From an uncultured Bacteroidota bacterium (GTDB lineage Bacteria > Bacteroidota > Bacteroidia > UKL13-3), in contig CAINMV010000030.1 in NCBI GenBank assembly GCA_903850915.1, positions 1 through 64,000 on the forward strand: a DNA stretch of 64,000 nucleotides, in the 5' to 3' direction. The notes beneath the pieces are model-generated. The model had not been told where the DNA came from. It saw only the letters and a list, made by a program, of their open reading frames with translations, and made no database searches. Positions 1-8,939 of this stretch are shown in pieces (position 1 is the stretch's first letter; each line of letters begins with the position of its first letter). The translations under genes and the position numbers were made by a program.

Positions 1-10
1 ATTCATTTTC

Positions 11-850
11 TTAAACATATCTTCTTATTTGAAACAGCATCTTAAATAAAATGTACTTAAAGGCATTGCCATAACCCAATTGCCTTACCTTTTTGTAGTT
101 GTTAAAATCGAATAAAATTACATTATGATATTTCAAAATGGTACTCAAAAAACTTTTCAAATTTGCTTTTTGCCCTCCAATTGTATTGTTTTGGTGCTGT
201 CGGTAATAAATTGTGGATTCATTAAGGTATTGTATTTTTCCAAATTTAGAAACGTTTACTGCAATCGTCCAATCATGCCAATGGAGCTCAACTCCGGACT
301 TCAATGTAATCTGTTTTGCTTCATCATTAAAAAGCATAGTACATCCAGTAACGGCATTAGCTATCCCCAAATAATTAAAACTAATATATTTCTCAGGATT
401 AACATTTCTATATTTATAGAACGAAGATGCAACAATATTAAGAGAAGCATCAACGACAGTGAGGTCAGTGTGAATAATTATAGGCATTAACTTTGAATGT
501 TTTGCAGCGGAGTTCATTTCGGTTAAGCTACGTTGAATTTTTGTTGGAAGCCAAACATCATCTTGATCAGAAAACATATAATACTTAGATTCTACATTTT
601 CAAGAAGCGTCATAAAATTGCGTGTTGCGCCTAAGCCTTTGCTTTGAAACTCTAAAAGATAAATTTTACTTGGATATCGATCTTGAAATTCTTTAATAAT
701 GAAAATAGTTTTATCAAATGAGCCATCATCATTAATAAACAAACACCAATCTGAATTTGTTTGTTGAAGAATTGAATCTATCTGCTCCTTTATAAACTTT
801 TCGCCATTATAGGTTGCCATTAATATAGCTATCAAACTTGTATTCTTCAT
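11..850 (-). CDS. Family 2 glycosyltransferase (copy 1)
   Basis: This 279-residue protein has the N-terminal GT-A nucleotide-sugar fold of family 2 glycosyltransferases. It opens with AILMATYNGEKFIKEQIDSI, has the INDDGS segment near residues 39-44 and a YMFSDQDDVW segment near residues 91-100 that supplies the metal-binding acidic motif. There is no signal peptide or obvious membrane anchor, so it should act at the cytoplasmic face on a lipid-linked or LPS sugar chain; donor and acceptor cannot be read from the sequence. The length suits a short rhamnosyltransferase-like member. It is a close paralogue of the gene at 1158-1997, same strand and same length, which suggests a tandem duplication inside a polysaccharide locus extending past the left edge. 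Confidence 0.85.
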   Translation of the reverse strand: MKNTSLIAILMATYNGEKFIKEQIDSILQQTNSDWCLFINDDGSFDKTIFIIKEFQDRYPSKIYLLEFQSKGLGATRNFMTLLENVESKYYMFSDQDDVWLPTKIQRSLTEMNSAAKHSKLMPIIIHTDLTVVDASLNIVASSFYKYRNVNPEKYISFNYLGIANAVTGCTMLFNDEAKQITLKSGVELHWHDWTIAVNVSKFGKIQYLNESTIYYRQHQNNTIGGQKANLKSFLSTILKYHNVILFDFNNYKKVRQLGYGNAFKYILFKMLFQIRRYV

Positions 851-1157
851 AACTAATTTTAAGGATTAAATATCATAAATTCCACCCTATAATATCCATC
901 AAAACTAAACAAACTTAAACAAATATATCTTTAAAATAACTCTTAGATTAAAACAGAAAAACAAATTAAATCCTTTAACGTTTTAATGGTCTATTTATTT
1001 GTAAATTTAAGAAAATAAAAAGGGTAAACAATCCAGCTACTAAAAGCTAATTTCCATATTCTATCCGACAATAAACTCCAGTAATGGAAATTTTCAAAAG
1101 GAAACCATTTACCTAAAAAGTTTATTTAATGTGAAGAGCACGAATTCAGAAATGTCA
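851..1157. other. AT-rich gap between the two glycosyltransferase genes
   Basis: This roughly 300-base stretch is very AT-rich and shows no credible reading frame or RNA gene. It holds one imperfectly placed inverted repeat, AATTTCCAT at 1049-1057 and ATGGAAATT at 1084-1092, with 26 bases between the arms. It has no T-run after either arm, so I do not call it a terminator. A promoter for the glycosyltransferase at 11-850 probably lies here, but no clear TAnnTTTG box was seen close to its start. Confidence 0.4.
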
Positions 1158-1997
1158 TTAATTATGCCTTTTAAATTGAAACAAAATCTTGTAGAAAATA
1201 TATTTAATAGGCCCACCATAATTTACACTTCGCAAATGATTAAAATGTTTTACATCGTGTCTTAGTGTGCTCTTAAATGAAATAATTTTACTAATGTACA
1301 ATCCTAAACTCAATTTATTTGCCCCAACCACATTTGACTCATGTTGACGATAAAGTAATGTTGTCTCATTTAAAAAAACAATTTTTCCGGCTTTAGAAAC
1401 ATTAATTGCAATCCACCAATCGTGATGAACAGATAAATCTCCTAATTTGGAACTTATATGTTTTGCTATACTGTTAAATAGCATTGCACAACCATTAATA
1501 TTATTCATAACTCCTAGATAATTAAAGGTGCTCAATTTGGGATTAACTTTTGCATAATCATGAAAAGATGCTGCGATTTGCTCAAGATTATTGTCAACAA
1601 CAACCATATCGCTATGCACTATAATTGGTAGTTTTTCATCTTCCAATTCGTTTTTCTTCATTTCAGCATAGAGCTTTTCAATTTTTGTAGGCAACCAAAT
1701 GTCATCTTGATCCGAGAACATATAATACCTTGATTCAACATTTTGCAACAAACTATTAAAATTACCTGAAGCACTTAAGCGCTTGGGCTGTATTTCCAGA
1801 ATATAGATTTTATTGGGATGATTTATTTGGTATGATCTTATTATAGTATTCGTTTCATCATTTGATCCATCATCATTAATAAACAAACACCAATCTTGAT
1901 TTGATTGTTTTAGAATAGAATCAATCTGCTCGCCAATGTATTTTTCACCATTATAGGTGGCCATTAAAATAGCTATGGATGTTTTATTTTGAAACAT
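1158..1997 (-). CDS. Family 2 glycosyltransferase (copy 2)
   Basis: A second 279-residue family 2 glycosyltransferase with the same architecture as the gene at 11-850: AILMATYNGEKYIGEQIDSI at the N-terminus, INDDGS near residue 39 and YMFSDQDDIW near residue 91. The two proteins align end to end without large gaps; the N-terminal half and the FINDDGS and FSDQDD blocks are nearly identical, while the C-terminal acceptor half (after about residue 120) is more divergent. That pattern fits duplication followed by a change of acceptor. A cytoplasmic enzyme adding a sugar to a surface glycan is the likely role. The start ATG at 1997 is the first in frame and directly precedes the conserved beta strand. 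Confidence 0.85.
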   Translation of the reverse strand: MFQNKTSIAILMATYNGEKYIGEQIDSILKQSNQDWCLFINDDGSNDETNTIIRSYQINHPNKIYILEIQPKRLSASGNFNSLLQNVESRYYMFSDQDDIWLPTKIEKLYAEMKKNELEDEKLPIIVHSDMVVVDNNLEQIAASFHDYAKVNPKLSTFNYLGVMNNINGCAMLFNSIAKHISSKLGDLSVHHDWWIAINVSKAGKIVFLNETTLLYRQHESNVVGANKLSLGLYISKIISFKSTLRHDVKHFNHLRSVNYGGPIKYIFYKILFQFKRHN

Positions 1998-2171
1998 TAA
2001 TATTCATCAATTTTTGGCTTTGTGCTTTTTTCACTCTAAAATAAATAATTTATAGCCAACTTTATTTACCTTTAAAACAATCTTCAAATAATATAAATTA
2101 AATTTAGCTTAAATAATTCTCCACAAAGTTAACATTATTGTTTTTATTAAATAATCAAATTATTTTACCCC

Positions 2172-2531
2172 CTAATTTGTAGCTTTCTCTTCCTTGTTAT
2201 TTATAATAAAATCAGAAACATAGTACCAAACTATGCATGCCATGCCTGCAAAGAAAAGATATTGTGCGTTTCCCCGAAAGTTTGCATAATCATAAAATTC
2301 GCCAAGCATCCAAAGGCTATTGGCGGCTATCCAAAAACAAACAGCACTATTGTGATACTTCTCTTTTCGAGTATGCCTCGTCATGAATGTAATTGCCAAT
2401 GCTAAGGCCACAGTTGGGGTAATCATAATCACGCCGAAGGTTTTCCATTCCATACACCAACTTATGTCTTTGCATAGCCAAAAAACAATATGAAGATTTT
2501 CGAATTTATGTATTCTCTCGATTAGGGCCAT
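2172..2531 (-). CDS. Small multi-spanning membrane protein
   Basis: I do not recognise this 119-residue protein. It has three hydrophobic stretches that look like membrane segments, roughly residues 32-50, 63-80 and 88-110, separated by a basic loop (TRHTRKEKY), and ends with a charged tail (NNKEEKATN). It is rich in Trp, Tyr and Cys. No catalytic motif is visible. It stands alone, with about 170 bases of AT-rich sequence on each side, and is not obviously in an operon with mfd or the glycosyltransferases. Coding is supported by the compact membrane topology and a plausible ATG start; function is unknown. Confidence 0.6.
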   Translation of the reverse strand: MALIERIHKFENLHIVFWLCKDISWCMEWKTFGVIMITPTVALALAITFMTRHTRKEKYHNSAVCFWIAANSLWMLGEFYDYANFRGNAQYLFFAGMACIVWYYVSDFIINNKEEKATN

Positions 2532-2695
2532 AGTTCGGTTTTATTTATCTAGCAAATATCGAGCTAATTTAAAGTAAAGGGAAATAAATGACGGAAAAAA
2601 TTTAACCTAATAAATCTATTTATAAAGTGGAAGATAGCTCCTTGCACTCCAAAATTAATTCAAATTGCATCGCGTTTTGAAAATCAATTTGGAAT

Positions 2696-5600
2696 TTATA
2701 TCTCGTTTAGCACTTTCATGGCCTCCACCGTATTGCGCACATTCCTTACCACTAATATTAAATTCTTTGTTGTCTGTTTCATTTGGCAGCGTATGCTATT
2801 GTATTGCACGAAGGTCATAAATCTGGAAAATTTCTCTGACGCAAAATAATCGCTTTTGGGATTCGAAGTAAAATAACACTGCATTGTACCTTGCCGAACT
2901 GCAATTTTTTCTAGTCCAAGATATTTCCCCATCCATTTCAAACGTAATGAATCGGAAAGAGAATAGACTTGAGGAGGCAATGCTCCAAAACGGTCCTTCA
3001 TCCTCGATAAAAACTTCTTAAGCTCTTCTTCATCTTTCAAGTTACTTAACTCGCTGTAAAGGGATAGTCGTTCGGCATTATTGCGAATATAGTAATCCGG
3101 TATTAGCATTTCCTCTTCGGCCTCGATGGTACAATTTGAAGATGTCTCCTTAATTTTCGCTACTTCTTCTACAAATAAACCACTAAACTCATCTAATTTT
3201 AACTCTTGAATTGCTTCATCCAAAATCTTGTGATACATCTCAAATCCAATCTCAGCAATGAATCCACTTTGCTCACCGCCAAGCAAATTTCCGGCCCCGC
3301 GAATATCCAAATCTCGCATCGCCACATTAAATCCACTTCCTAGTTCTGAGAATTCTTCAATCGCGCTTAAACGCTTTTTGGCATCGTCGGTCATCGCACT
3401 AATTAGTGGTACTAACAAATAACAAAACGCCTTTTTATTACTCCGTCCAACACGCCCTCGCATTTGATGTATATCACTTAACCCGAACATATGCGCGTTG
3501 TTAATTATAATTGTATTCGCGTTGCTAATATCGAGCCCTGCTTCAATAATTGTAGTTGCCACCAACACATCAAATTCGCCTTCAACAAATTTTATCATCA
3601 CATTCTCCAATTGCTCCCCCTCCATTTGTCCATGAGCCACATTAACCCTAGCTTTTGGGCAAAGACGACGAATTAAATTAGCTATATCTTCAATGTCTTT
3701 AACGCGATGATGCACTAAGAAAACTTGTCCACCACGTCCAATCTCATAGTTTATTGCACCCTTAATTAATTCAGGAGTGAAATTGTGCAACTCCGTTGTT
3801 ACTGGTTGCCTATTGGGTGGCGGTGTATTGATTACACTTAAATCACGCGCTCCCATCAATGAAAAATGTAATGTACGCGGAATAGGAGTGGCTGTAAGAG
3901 TTAACGTATCGACATTTACTTTTCGCTCTTTTAATTTTTCTTTCGCTGTAACACCAAACTTTTGTTCTTCGTCAATAATCATCAAACCCAAATCTTTAAA
4001 TTTCACATCTTTGCTTACAATCCTATGGGTTCCGATTAATATATCCACTTTCCCTTCCTTCACCTTTTCAAGCGTTTCTTTCTGTTCTCCTTTTGTTTTA
4101 AAACGATTGACATAATCCACGGTTACTGGAAAATCTTTGAATCGTTCTTTCATTGTTTTGTAATGCTGATGCGCCAAAATAGTAGTAGGAACTAAAATAG
4201 CTACTTGTTTGCTATCACAAACAGCCTTAAAGGCAGCTCGCATTGCTACTTCTGTTTTACCAAATCCTACATCACCACATACCAATCTATCCATCGGGTG
4301 TGGCATCTCCATATCACGTTTCACCTCTTCTGTAGATTTGGTTTGATCTGGGGTATCTTCATACATAAAGGAAGCCTCTAATTCGGTCTGCATGTAGTTG
4401 TCGGGGCTAAACTGAAACCCTGGCTCTGCCTTTCGTTTAGCATAAAGTAAAATCAACTCTCTTGCAATGTCCTTCACCTTCTTCTTGGTGTTTTGCTTCA
4501 TCTTCTCCCAAACATCGCTACCAATTTTATGAACACGAGGCTCGGTGCCATCTTTACCTACATATTTCGCGATTTTATATAACGAATTAATTCCAACAAA
4601 AAGCAAATCACCATCACGATAAACCAGCTTTACCACCTCTTGCATAATGCCATTGGGGTCTTTCATCTTTGCTAATCCTGCAAACTTTCCAATGCCATGA
4701 TCGATATGGGTTACATAATCACCGGGTTGCAAATCGCGTAACTCTTTCAAGGTTAATGCTTTCGACTTTGAGAATATTTGTCGTGTTTTATAATTATAAA
4801 ATCGATCAAAGATTTGATGTTCTGTATAACAGGCAAGCTTTAAATCATTATCGGTAAATCCTTCACTGATGCCGTGATAAATGGGCTCAAATTGAATTGA
4901 CTTATCGATATCATTGAAAATATTGTAGAGCCTTTCAACTTGTTTTGACGTGTCACTAAAAACAAGGTTTTCAATGTTTTTAAGTTGATTAAGTTTTAGG
5001 TTTTCTATAAGGAGATTAAAATTCTTATGAAAGGTTGGCTGCGGTGAAATACTAAATTCAAAAATAGTATGATTGCGAAATAATGCGCGTGCTCCTAACT
5101 CCACCACATGAAATCGGCTTAATGACTCATCCAGTTCATTACCCGAAATAAATCCCGAAATAAATAAATTATCATGACTGAACTTTTCATTTAAGGTATC
5201 TTTCAAAGCACCTAAACCCTCTTTAATGTCTTTTCCATCCTTGAGCCAAACAATAGCATCAGAAGGCAGATAATCGATTAGCGTGCTAAATTGTTCGTCG
5301 GTCTCCTTATTTAATTTAGGAACAATATTCAGCCACATTACTTCCTTTAGAGAAAGCTGCGTATTCGGATCAAACTCGCGCAAGCTTTCTATGGTGTTAC
5401 CATTAAAGTCGAGCCGATAAGGGAAATCATGCGCATAACTAAAAACATCGATGATTCCACCTCTAACAGCATATTGTCCGGCTTCATACACAAAGTCTGT
5501 TCTTTCAAAATCCCAAAAGCTGAGCTGTTCCACCAATCCATCCATCTCCATATCCTCGTTCACTTTGAGTTGTATGGTTTTGTCTGTCAAGCTTTTTTTC

Positions 5601-6007
5601 GAAATTACCTTCTCGGCGAGCGCCTCGGTATATGTTACAATTAAGTTCGGCGTTCCCTCTTTTAAGCTAATGTCGCCAAGCACCTCGGTGCGAGCATGAA
5701 CTTTATTGTTCTCGTAATTCTCGGGATGCACCTCCCGCTTAAAGCTGCCATCTAAAAAGAGCACCTTTTTACCATCACTTAAACTCTCGAGGTCGGTATG
5801 GAAATAATTGGCCTCCTCACGAGTGGCGAAAATAAAACAATGATTTCGTGGTTTTCTGTGATATAATGTTGCTGCTAAAAGAGCTTTAGAAGAACAAAAA
5901 AGGCCCTTGAGATGCAGACGTTGTGGGGTTAATTCGTCGAAGCATCTTAATATAGCTATAGTCTTCTCTTGCGCAGCATAACGCTGCAACAACTCTGCAA
6001 TCTTCAC
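2696..6007 (-). CDS. mfd: Transcription-repair coupling factor Mfd
   Basis: Mfd removes RNA polymerase stalled at DNA lesions and recruits UvrABC. The order of parts is complete: a UvrB-like N-terminal module, an RNA-polymerase-interacting (CarD-like) domain at about residues 440-500 containing PGDYVTHIDHGIGKFAGL, a helicase core with Walker A GDVGFGKTE and DEEQ box IIDEEQKFGV, motif VI MRGRVGRSNKKAF, and the C-terminal TRCF domain. I start at the GTG at 6007 (1103 residues): the protein then begins VKIAELLQRY, like family members, and a TATCTTTG promoter box lies just upstream at 6013-6020. An ATG at 6043 would lie upstream of that promoter. If that box is used the transcript is almost leaderless. 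uvrA lies in the same window at 56.6-59.5 kb. Confidence 0.96.
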   Translation of the reverse strand: MKIAELLQRYAAQEKTIAILRCFDELTPQRLHLKGLFCSSKALLAATLYHRKPRNHCFIFATREEANYFHTDLESLSDGKKVLFLDGSFKREVHPENYENNKVHARTEVLGDISLKEGTPNLIVTYTEALAEKVISKKSLTDKTIQLKVNEDMEMDGLVEQLSFWDFERTDFVYEAGQYAVRGGIIDVFSYAHDFPYRLDFNGNTIESLREFDPNTQLSLKEVMWLNIVPKLNKETDEQFSTLIDYLPSDAIVWLKDGKDIKEGLGALKDTLNEKFSHDNLFISGFISGNELDESLSRFHVVELGARALFRNHTIFEFSISPQPTFHKNFNLLIENLKLNQLKNIENLVFSDTSKQVERLYNIFNDIDKSIQFEPIYHGISEGFTDNDLKLACYTEHQIFDRFYNYKTRQIFSKSKALTLKELRDLQPGDYVTHIDHGIGKFAGLAKMKDPNGIMQEVVKLVYRDGDLLFVGINSLYKIAKYVGKDGTEPRVHKIGSDVWEKMKQNTKKKVKDIARELILLYAKRKAEPGFQFSPDNYMQTELEASFMYEDTPDQTKSTEEVKRDMEMPHPMDRLVCGDVGFGKTEVAMRAAFKAVCDSKQVAILVPTTILAHQHYKTMKERFKDFPVTVDYVNRFKTKGEQKETLEKVKEGKVDILIGTHRIVSKDVKFKDLGLMIIDEEQKFGVTAKEKLKERKVNVDTLTLTATPIPRTLHFSLMGARDLSVINTPPPNRQPVTTELHNFTPELIKGAINYEIGRGGQVFLVHHRVKDIEDIANLIRRLCPKARVNVAHGQMEGEQLENVMIKFVEGEFDVLVATTIIEAGLDISNANTIIINNAHMFGLSDIHQMRGRVGRSNKKAFCYLLVPLISAMTDDAKKRLSAIEEFSELGSGFNVAMRDLDIRGAGNLLGGEQSGFIAEIGFEMYHKILDEAIQELKLDEFSGLFVEEVAKIKETSSNCTIEAEEEMLIPDYYIRNNAERLSLYSELSNLKDEEELKKFLSRMKDRFGALPPQVYSLSDSLRLKWMGKYLGLEKIAVRQGTMQCYFTSNPKSDYFASEKFSRFMTFVQYNSIRCQMKQTTKNLILVVRNVRNTVEAMKVLNEI

Positions 6008-6012
6008 GTTTG

Positions 6013-6020
6013 CAAAGATA
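6013..6020 (-). promoter_or_regulatory. Bacteroidota -7 box TATCTTTG upstream of mfd
   Basis: On the minus strand this reads TATCTTTG, a full match to the Bacteroidota -7 consensus TAnnTTTG. It ends six bases before the GTG start chosen for mfd, so the transcript would start at or next to the start codon. No TTTG -33 element was found at the usual spacing. Confidence 0.5.
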
Positions 6021-6158
6021 CGATATTGGCACAAAACAATCATAGTCCTAATGGCATCGCCTTTATCAGTATCGGCAATAACCTAACAAAATATATTTTT
6101 TGTGTATATTTACTCTATTATTTCTATGTTGTAATCTTTGTTAATTAAAATGTATCAC

Positions 6159-7301
6159 ATGAAGAGCATAAAAGCTAAAGGAGTTGTATTCGGATTCCGT
6201 TTTGCATTGTTTATTTGCATTTCGTTTACTTATTTAAACGCAAATACACAAACCAGTTATGCTATCAAAAATCCTATTCATTCTTCGCAAATTCAACTTT
6301 TTAATTTAGAAAGCGATAGATTAATTCAAGTTATGAATCAACATGCGTTTGTTTATGATACAAAAACGCAATCCAACAAGGAAATAAAATTTAATTTTGA
6401 CTCAATAATCCTTGTTTGCTATAAAAGTATCTTTCGAGCTAACGCTGATTCAGCGATAAAAATTAGATCGAGATTAAGGCTTCAAAATGCCGATGAAATT
6501 ACAATTTACGGTTTTAAAAATATTGACGATAAATGCTATTTCTTTTTTAGCCTGCGTACCGTTACAATAGATACATTTGATAATACTCATTTAACAATAA
6601 TACCGACTATTTTTATACTAAAAACAGACCTAGACTTTACGTTACTTAAAGTGCATTGTACTTCAACTAAATACGTAAAAAACCTAATCTATATAAGCCC
6701 TTCCATACCTAATGGTGGCATTTGTATGACGAATGATTCGAGTCTATTATTGCCATTATACCATCCTGGGATTACAACCATTCGAGACCATAAATACCTT
6801 AATGAAAACATAACGGATGATTGTATTGGTCAATTCTCGTTAAACAAAAATCACATTTCACTAATTCAAACGAAAAAAATTGACAATATATATAATTTAT
6901 CGATGACCTTTAATGGGCCTGCAGCCATCGACAATGTTATTGGTGATTTTTCTCGTCCGTTTGCCTACCTCTCCCATGTTCCAATTGTTTACGATATTAA
7001 GAATAAAACTAGAATTAATTTTTATGAACCACAAGAAGATACGCTTTTGTTAATACAAAACGTTGAGAACAAAAATTACGACATATTGCAGTGCTTTGCA
7101 GATGAAAGTTTGTTGTCCGTAATTTTTTGCGATAATGAAAAAGTAGTTCTCGGCAACTATTCATTAAAAAACTATCGCAAGGAATATTTTAAGTTGGATA
7201 TACCAAAAAAACACATTCCGTTATCGCTGAAAGGCAATATTTACAAATATGCACTCGTAACAGAAGAAAACATTCAAATTCAATTTCTTCGAATATTTTA
7301 G
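6159..7301 (+). CDS. Secreted protein of unknown function
   Basis: I do not recognise this protein of about 380 residues. Starting at the ATG at 6159 it begins MKSIKAKGVVFGFRFAL, a typical signal peptide with a hydrophobic core and probable cleavage after the NANTQT region, so it should be periplasmic or outer-membrane exposed. In-frame TTG at 6138 and ATG at 6150 are less natural starts. The body alternates short beta-like and polar stretches, with no known catalytic motif; a beta-propeller-like or sensor-domain fold is possible but not demonstrable. It is divergent from mfd and followed by a promoter for the E2 gene, so it is probably transcribed alone. Confidence 0.6.
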   Translation: MKSIKAKGVVFGFRFALFICISFTYLNANTQTSYAIKNPIHSSQIQLFNLESDRLIQVMNQHAFVYDTKTQSNKEIKFNFDSIILVCYKSIFRANADSAIKIRSRLRLQNADEITIYGFKNIDDKCYFFFSLRTVTIDTFDNTHLTIIPTIFILKTDLDFTLLKVHCTSTKYVKNLIYISPSIPNGGICMTNDSSLLLPLYHPGITTIRDHKYLNENITDDCIGQFSLNKNHISLIQTKKIDNIYNLSMTFNGPAAIDNVIGDFSRPFAYLSHVPIVYDIKNKTRINFYEPQEDTLLLIQNVENKNYDILQCFADESLLSVIFCDNEKVVLGNYSLKNYRKEYFKLDIPKKHIPLSLKGNIYKYALVTEENIQIQFLRIF

Positions 7302-7334
7302 ATTTTAACAACTTTCGATAAGCAATGATGTTAT

Positions 7335-7366
7335 TTTGGCATAGGTTTAACAAAAGTGTACCTTTG
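7335..7366 (+). promoter_or_regulatory. Promoter of the E2 gene (TTTG -33, TACCTTTG -7)
   Basis: TTTG at 7335-7338 and TACCTTTG at 7359-7366 are separated by 20 bases, matching the Bacteroidota housekeeping promoter consensus in both elements and spacing. The start codon follows 27 bases after the -7 box. Confidence 0.75.
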
Positions 7367-7392
7367 CATCATAGCTGTGAAATAGCCATATT

Positions 7393-8529
7393 ATGTTAGA
7401 AATAAAAGTACCCGCCGTTGGCGAATCAATAAGTGAAGTTACAGTAGGAAAATACTACAAGAGAGAGGGTGATGCTGTAAAGATGGATGAGGTAATCGCT
7501 GAATTCGAATCAGACAAAGCTACGTTTGAACTCAATGCTCCATCAGATGGTGTTATCAAGAGATTTTATGCCAATGAAGGAGATGCCATCGCTGTTGGTG
7601 CTACCATCTGCGACTTCGATGTGAATGCACGAAGTGAATCAAATATCACAGCATCTGAGATAGAGCCTGTATCGACTGCCACCGTTTCAAAACCCGAAAT
7701 TAAAATAAACGCAACGGATAAATCGAATGTAATTCCTAAAACGGTTACAACATCAAAACCAACGCCTACTGCAAAAAGCGAAACAACTTTTGACCGTCAA
7801 GTAAGCCTTAACGACAATCAATTGAAATATCGAGGTGTACGTATGGAACGAATGAGTAGCTTACGCAAAACGATAAGCAAACGCTTGGTTGCTGTAAAAA
7901 ATGAAACAGCCATGCTTACTACCTTCAATGAAGTGGACATGAAGCCTATTATGGATTTGCGTTCTAAATACAAGGATATGTTTAAAGAAAAACATGGCGT
8001 CGGCCTTGGATTTATGTCTTTCTTTACTCGTGCCTGCTGCGAAGCGTTACTCTCGTTTCCAAATGTAAATGCACAACTTGAAAACGATAATATTATTTAC
8101 CATGACTATTGCGATATCAGCGTAGCGGTGAGTACAGAAAAAGGGTTGGTTGTTCCGGTTCTGCGCAATGCTCAGCAAATGTCGTTGTCGGAAATTGAAA
8201 AGGAAATTATACAAATTGCAGGCAAGGCCCGCGATGGAAAGCTCACCATCGAAGAAATGACTGGAGGCACATTCACCATTACCAATGGAGGGGTGTTTGG
8301 AAGTATGCTTTCAACACCCATCATCAACGCACCACAATCGGCTATTTTAGGAATGCACAATATTGTTGAAAGGGCTGTGGTTAAAGATGGTCAAATTGTT
8401 ATCCGCCCTATTATGTACGTGGCTCTTAGCTACGATCATCGACTAATTGATGGTAAAGAAAGTGTTGGCTTTCTGGTGAAAGTGAAACAAATTCTTGAAA
8501 ATCCAGAACGCTTGCTGCTTGAAATATAA
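7393..8529 (+). CDS. 2-oxoacid dehydrogenase E2 (probably 2-oxoglutarate dehydrogenase, odhB/sucB type) lacking the subunit-binding domain
   Basis: This 378-residue dihydrolipoamide acyltransferase has an N-terminal lipoyl domain (residues 1-77) with the lipoylated lysine at K42 in [10 protein letters not shown], a Ser/Thr/Pro/Lys-rich linker (about 78-145), and the catalytic domain with [19 protein letters not shown] and the active-site HRLIDG at H349/D353. The catalytic domain most resembles succinyltransferases of the TCA cycle. The peripheral subunit-binding domain that normally sits in the linker, with its GTGxxGRIxxxD signature, is missing, which accounts for the shorter length compared with about 400-415 residues for relatives. 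No E1 or E3 gene is adjacent. The reading frame is intact. Confidence 0.9.
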   Translation: MLEIKVPAVGESISEVTVGKYYKREGDAVKMDEVIAEFESDKATFELNAPSDGVIKRFYANEGDAIAVGATICDFDVNARSESNITASEIEPVSTATVSKPEIKINATDKSNVIPKTVTTSKPTPTAKSETTFDRQVSLNDNQLKYRGVRMERMSSLRKTISKRLVAVKNETAMLTTFNEVDMKPIMDLRSKYKDMFKEKHGVGLGFMSFFTRACCEALLSFPNVNAQLENDNIIYHDYCDISVAVSTEKGLVVPVLRNAQQMSLSEIEKEIIQIAGKARDGKLTIEEMTGGTFTITNGGVFGSMLSTPIINAPQSAILGMHNIVERAVVKDGQIVIRPIMYVALSYDHRLIDGKESVGFLVKVKQILENPERLLLEI

Positions 8530-8537
8530 GTTGAAAT

Positions 8538-8939
8538 ATGGCTGAAAATCCTGCTCCCTATTTATTTCCATTACAATCTATTGGCGCCCCCGAAATTGGA
8601 TATCTTTCGGTAGCTGAACCATTTTCTAATATTCCTTTCGAAATAAAACGGGTTTTCTGGAGCTACTACACACCGCAGATGATTACCCGTGGGCGTCACG
8701 CACACCACCAATTACAGCAGGTTTTGGTAGCAGTAACTGGCAAGATTGTTGTTACCTGTGAAACACAAGATGGTACCACCGATGTTTTTGTGTTGGAAGA
8801 TCCCAATATGGGCCTTTATATTCCACCCATGTATTGGCATGTAATGCAATTCAGCCACAATGCAGTGATGCTCAGCTTGGCCTCGATACAATATAACGAA
8901 AAGGATTACATAAGAGATTATGATGAATTCAGAAAATAA
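8538..8939 (+). CDS. FdtA/QdtA-type cupin sugar 3,4-ketoisomerase
   Basis: The 133-residue protein is a single-domain cupin of the WxcM C-terminal/FdtA family, which converts dTDP-4-oxo-6-deoxyglucose into the 3-oxo isomer during synthesis of 3-amino-3,6-dideoxyhexoses for O-antigen or S-layer glycans. The family signature RGRHAHHQLQQ (about residues 51-61) carries the histidines of the active site, and the LYIPPMYWHVMQFS segment forms the second cupin motif. It starts nine bases after the E2 gene and overlaps the next gene by 20 bases, so the last two at least are co-transcribed. FdtA versus QdtA specificity cannot be decided here. Confidence 0.85.
   Translation: MAENPAPYLFPLQSIGAPEIGYLSVAEPFSNIPFEIKRVFWSYYTPQMITRGRHAHHQLQQVLVAVTGKIVVTCETQDGTTDVFVLEDPNMGLYIPPMYWHVMQFSHNAVMLSLASIQYNEKDYIRDYDEFRK

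Noticed and set aside
1049-1092. Inverted repeat AATTTCCAT/ATGGAAATT in the glycosyltransferase gap
   Set aside because: Nine-base arms with a 26-base loop and no T-run; could be chance in AT-rich DNA.
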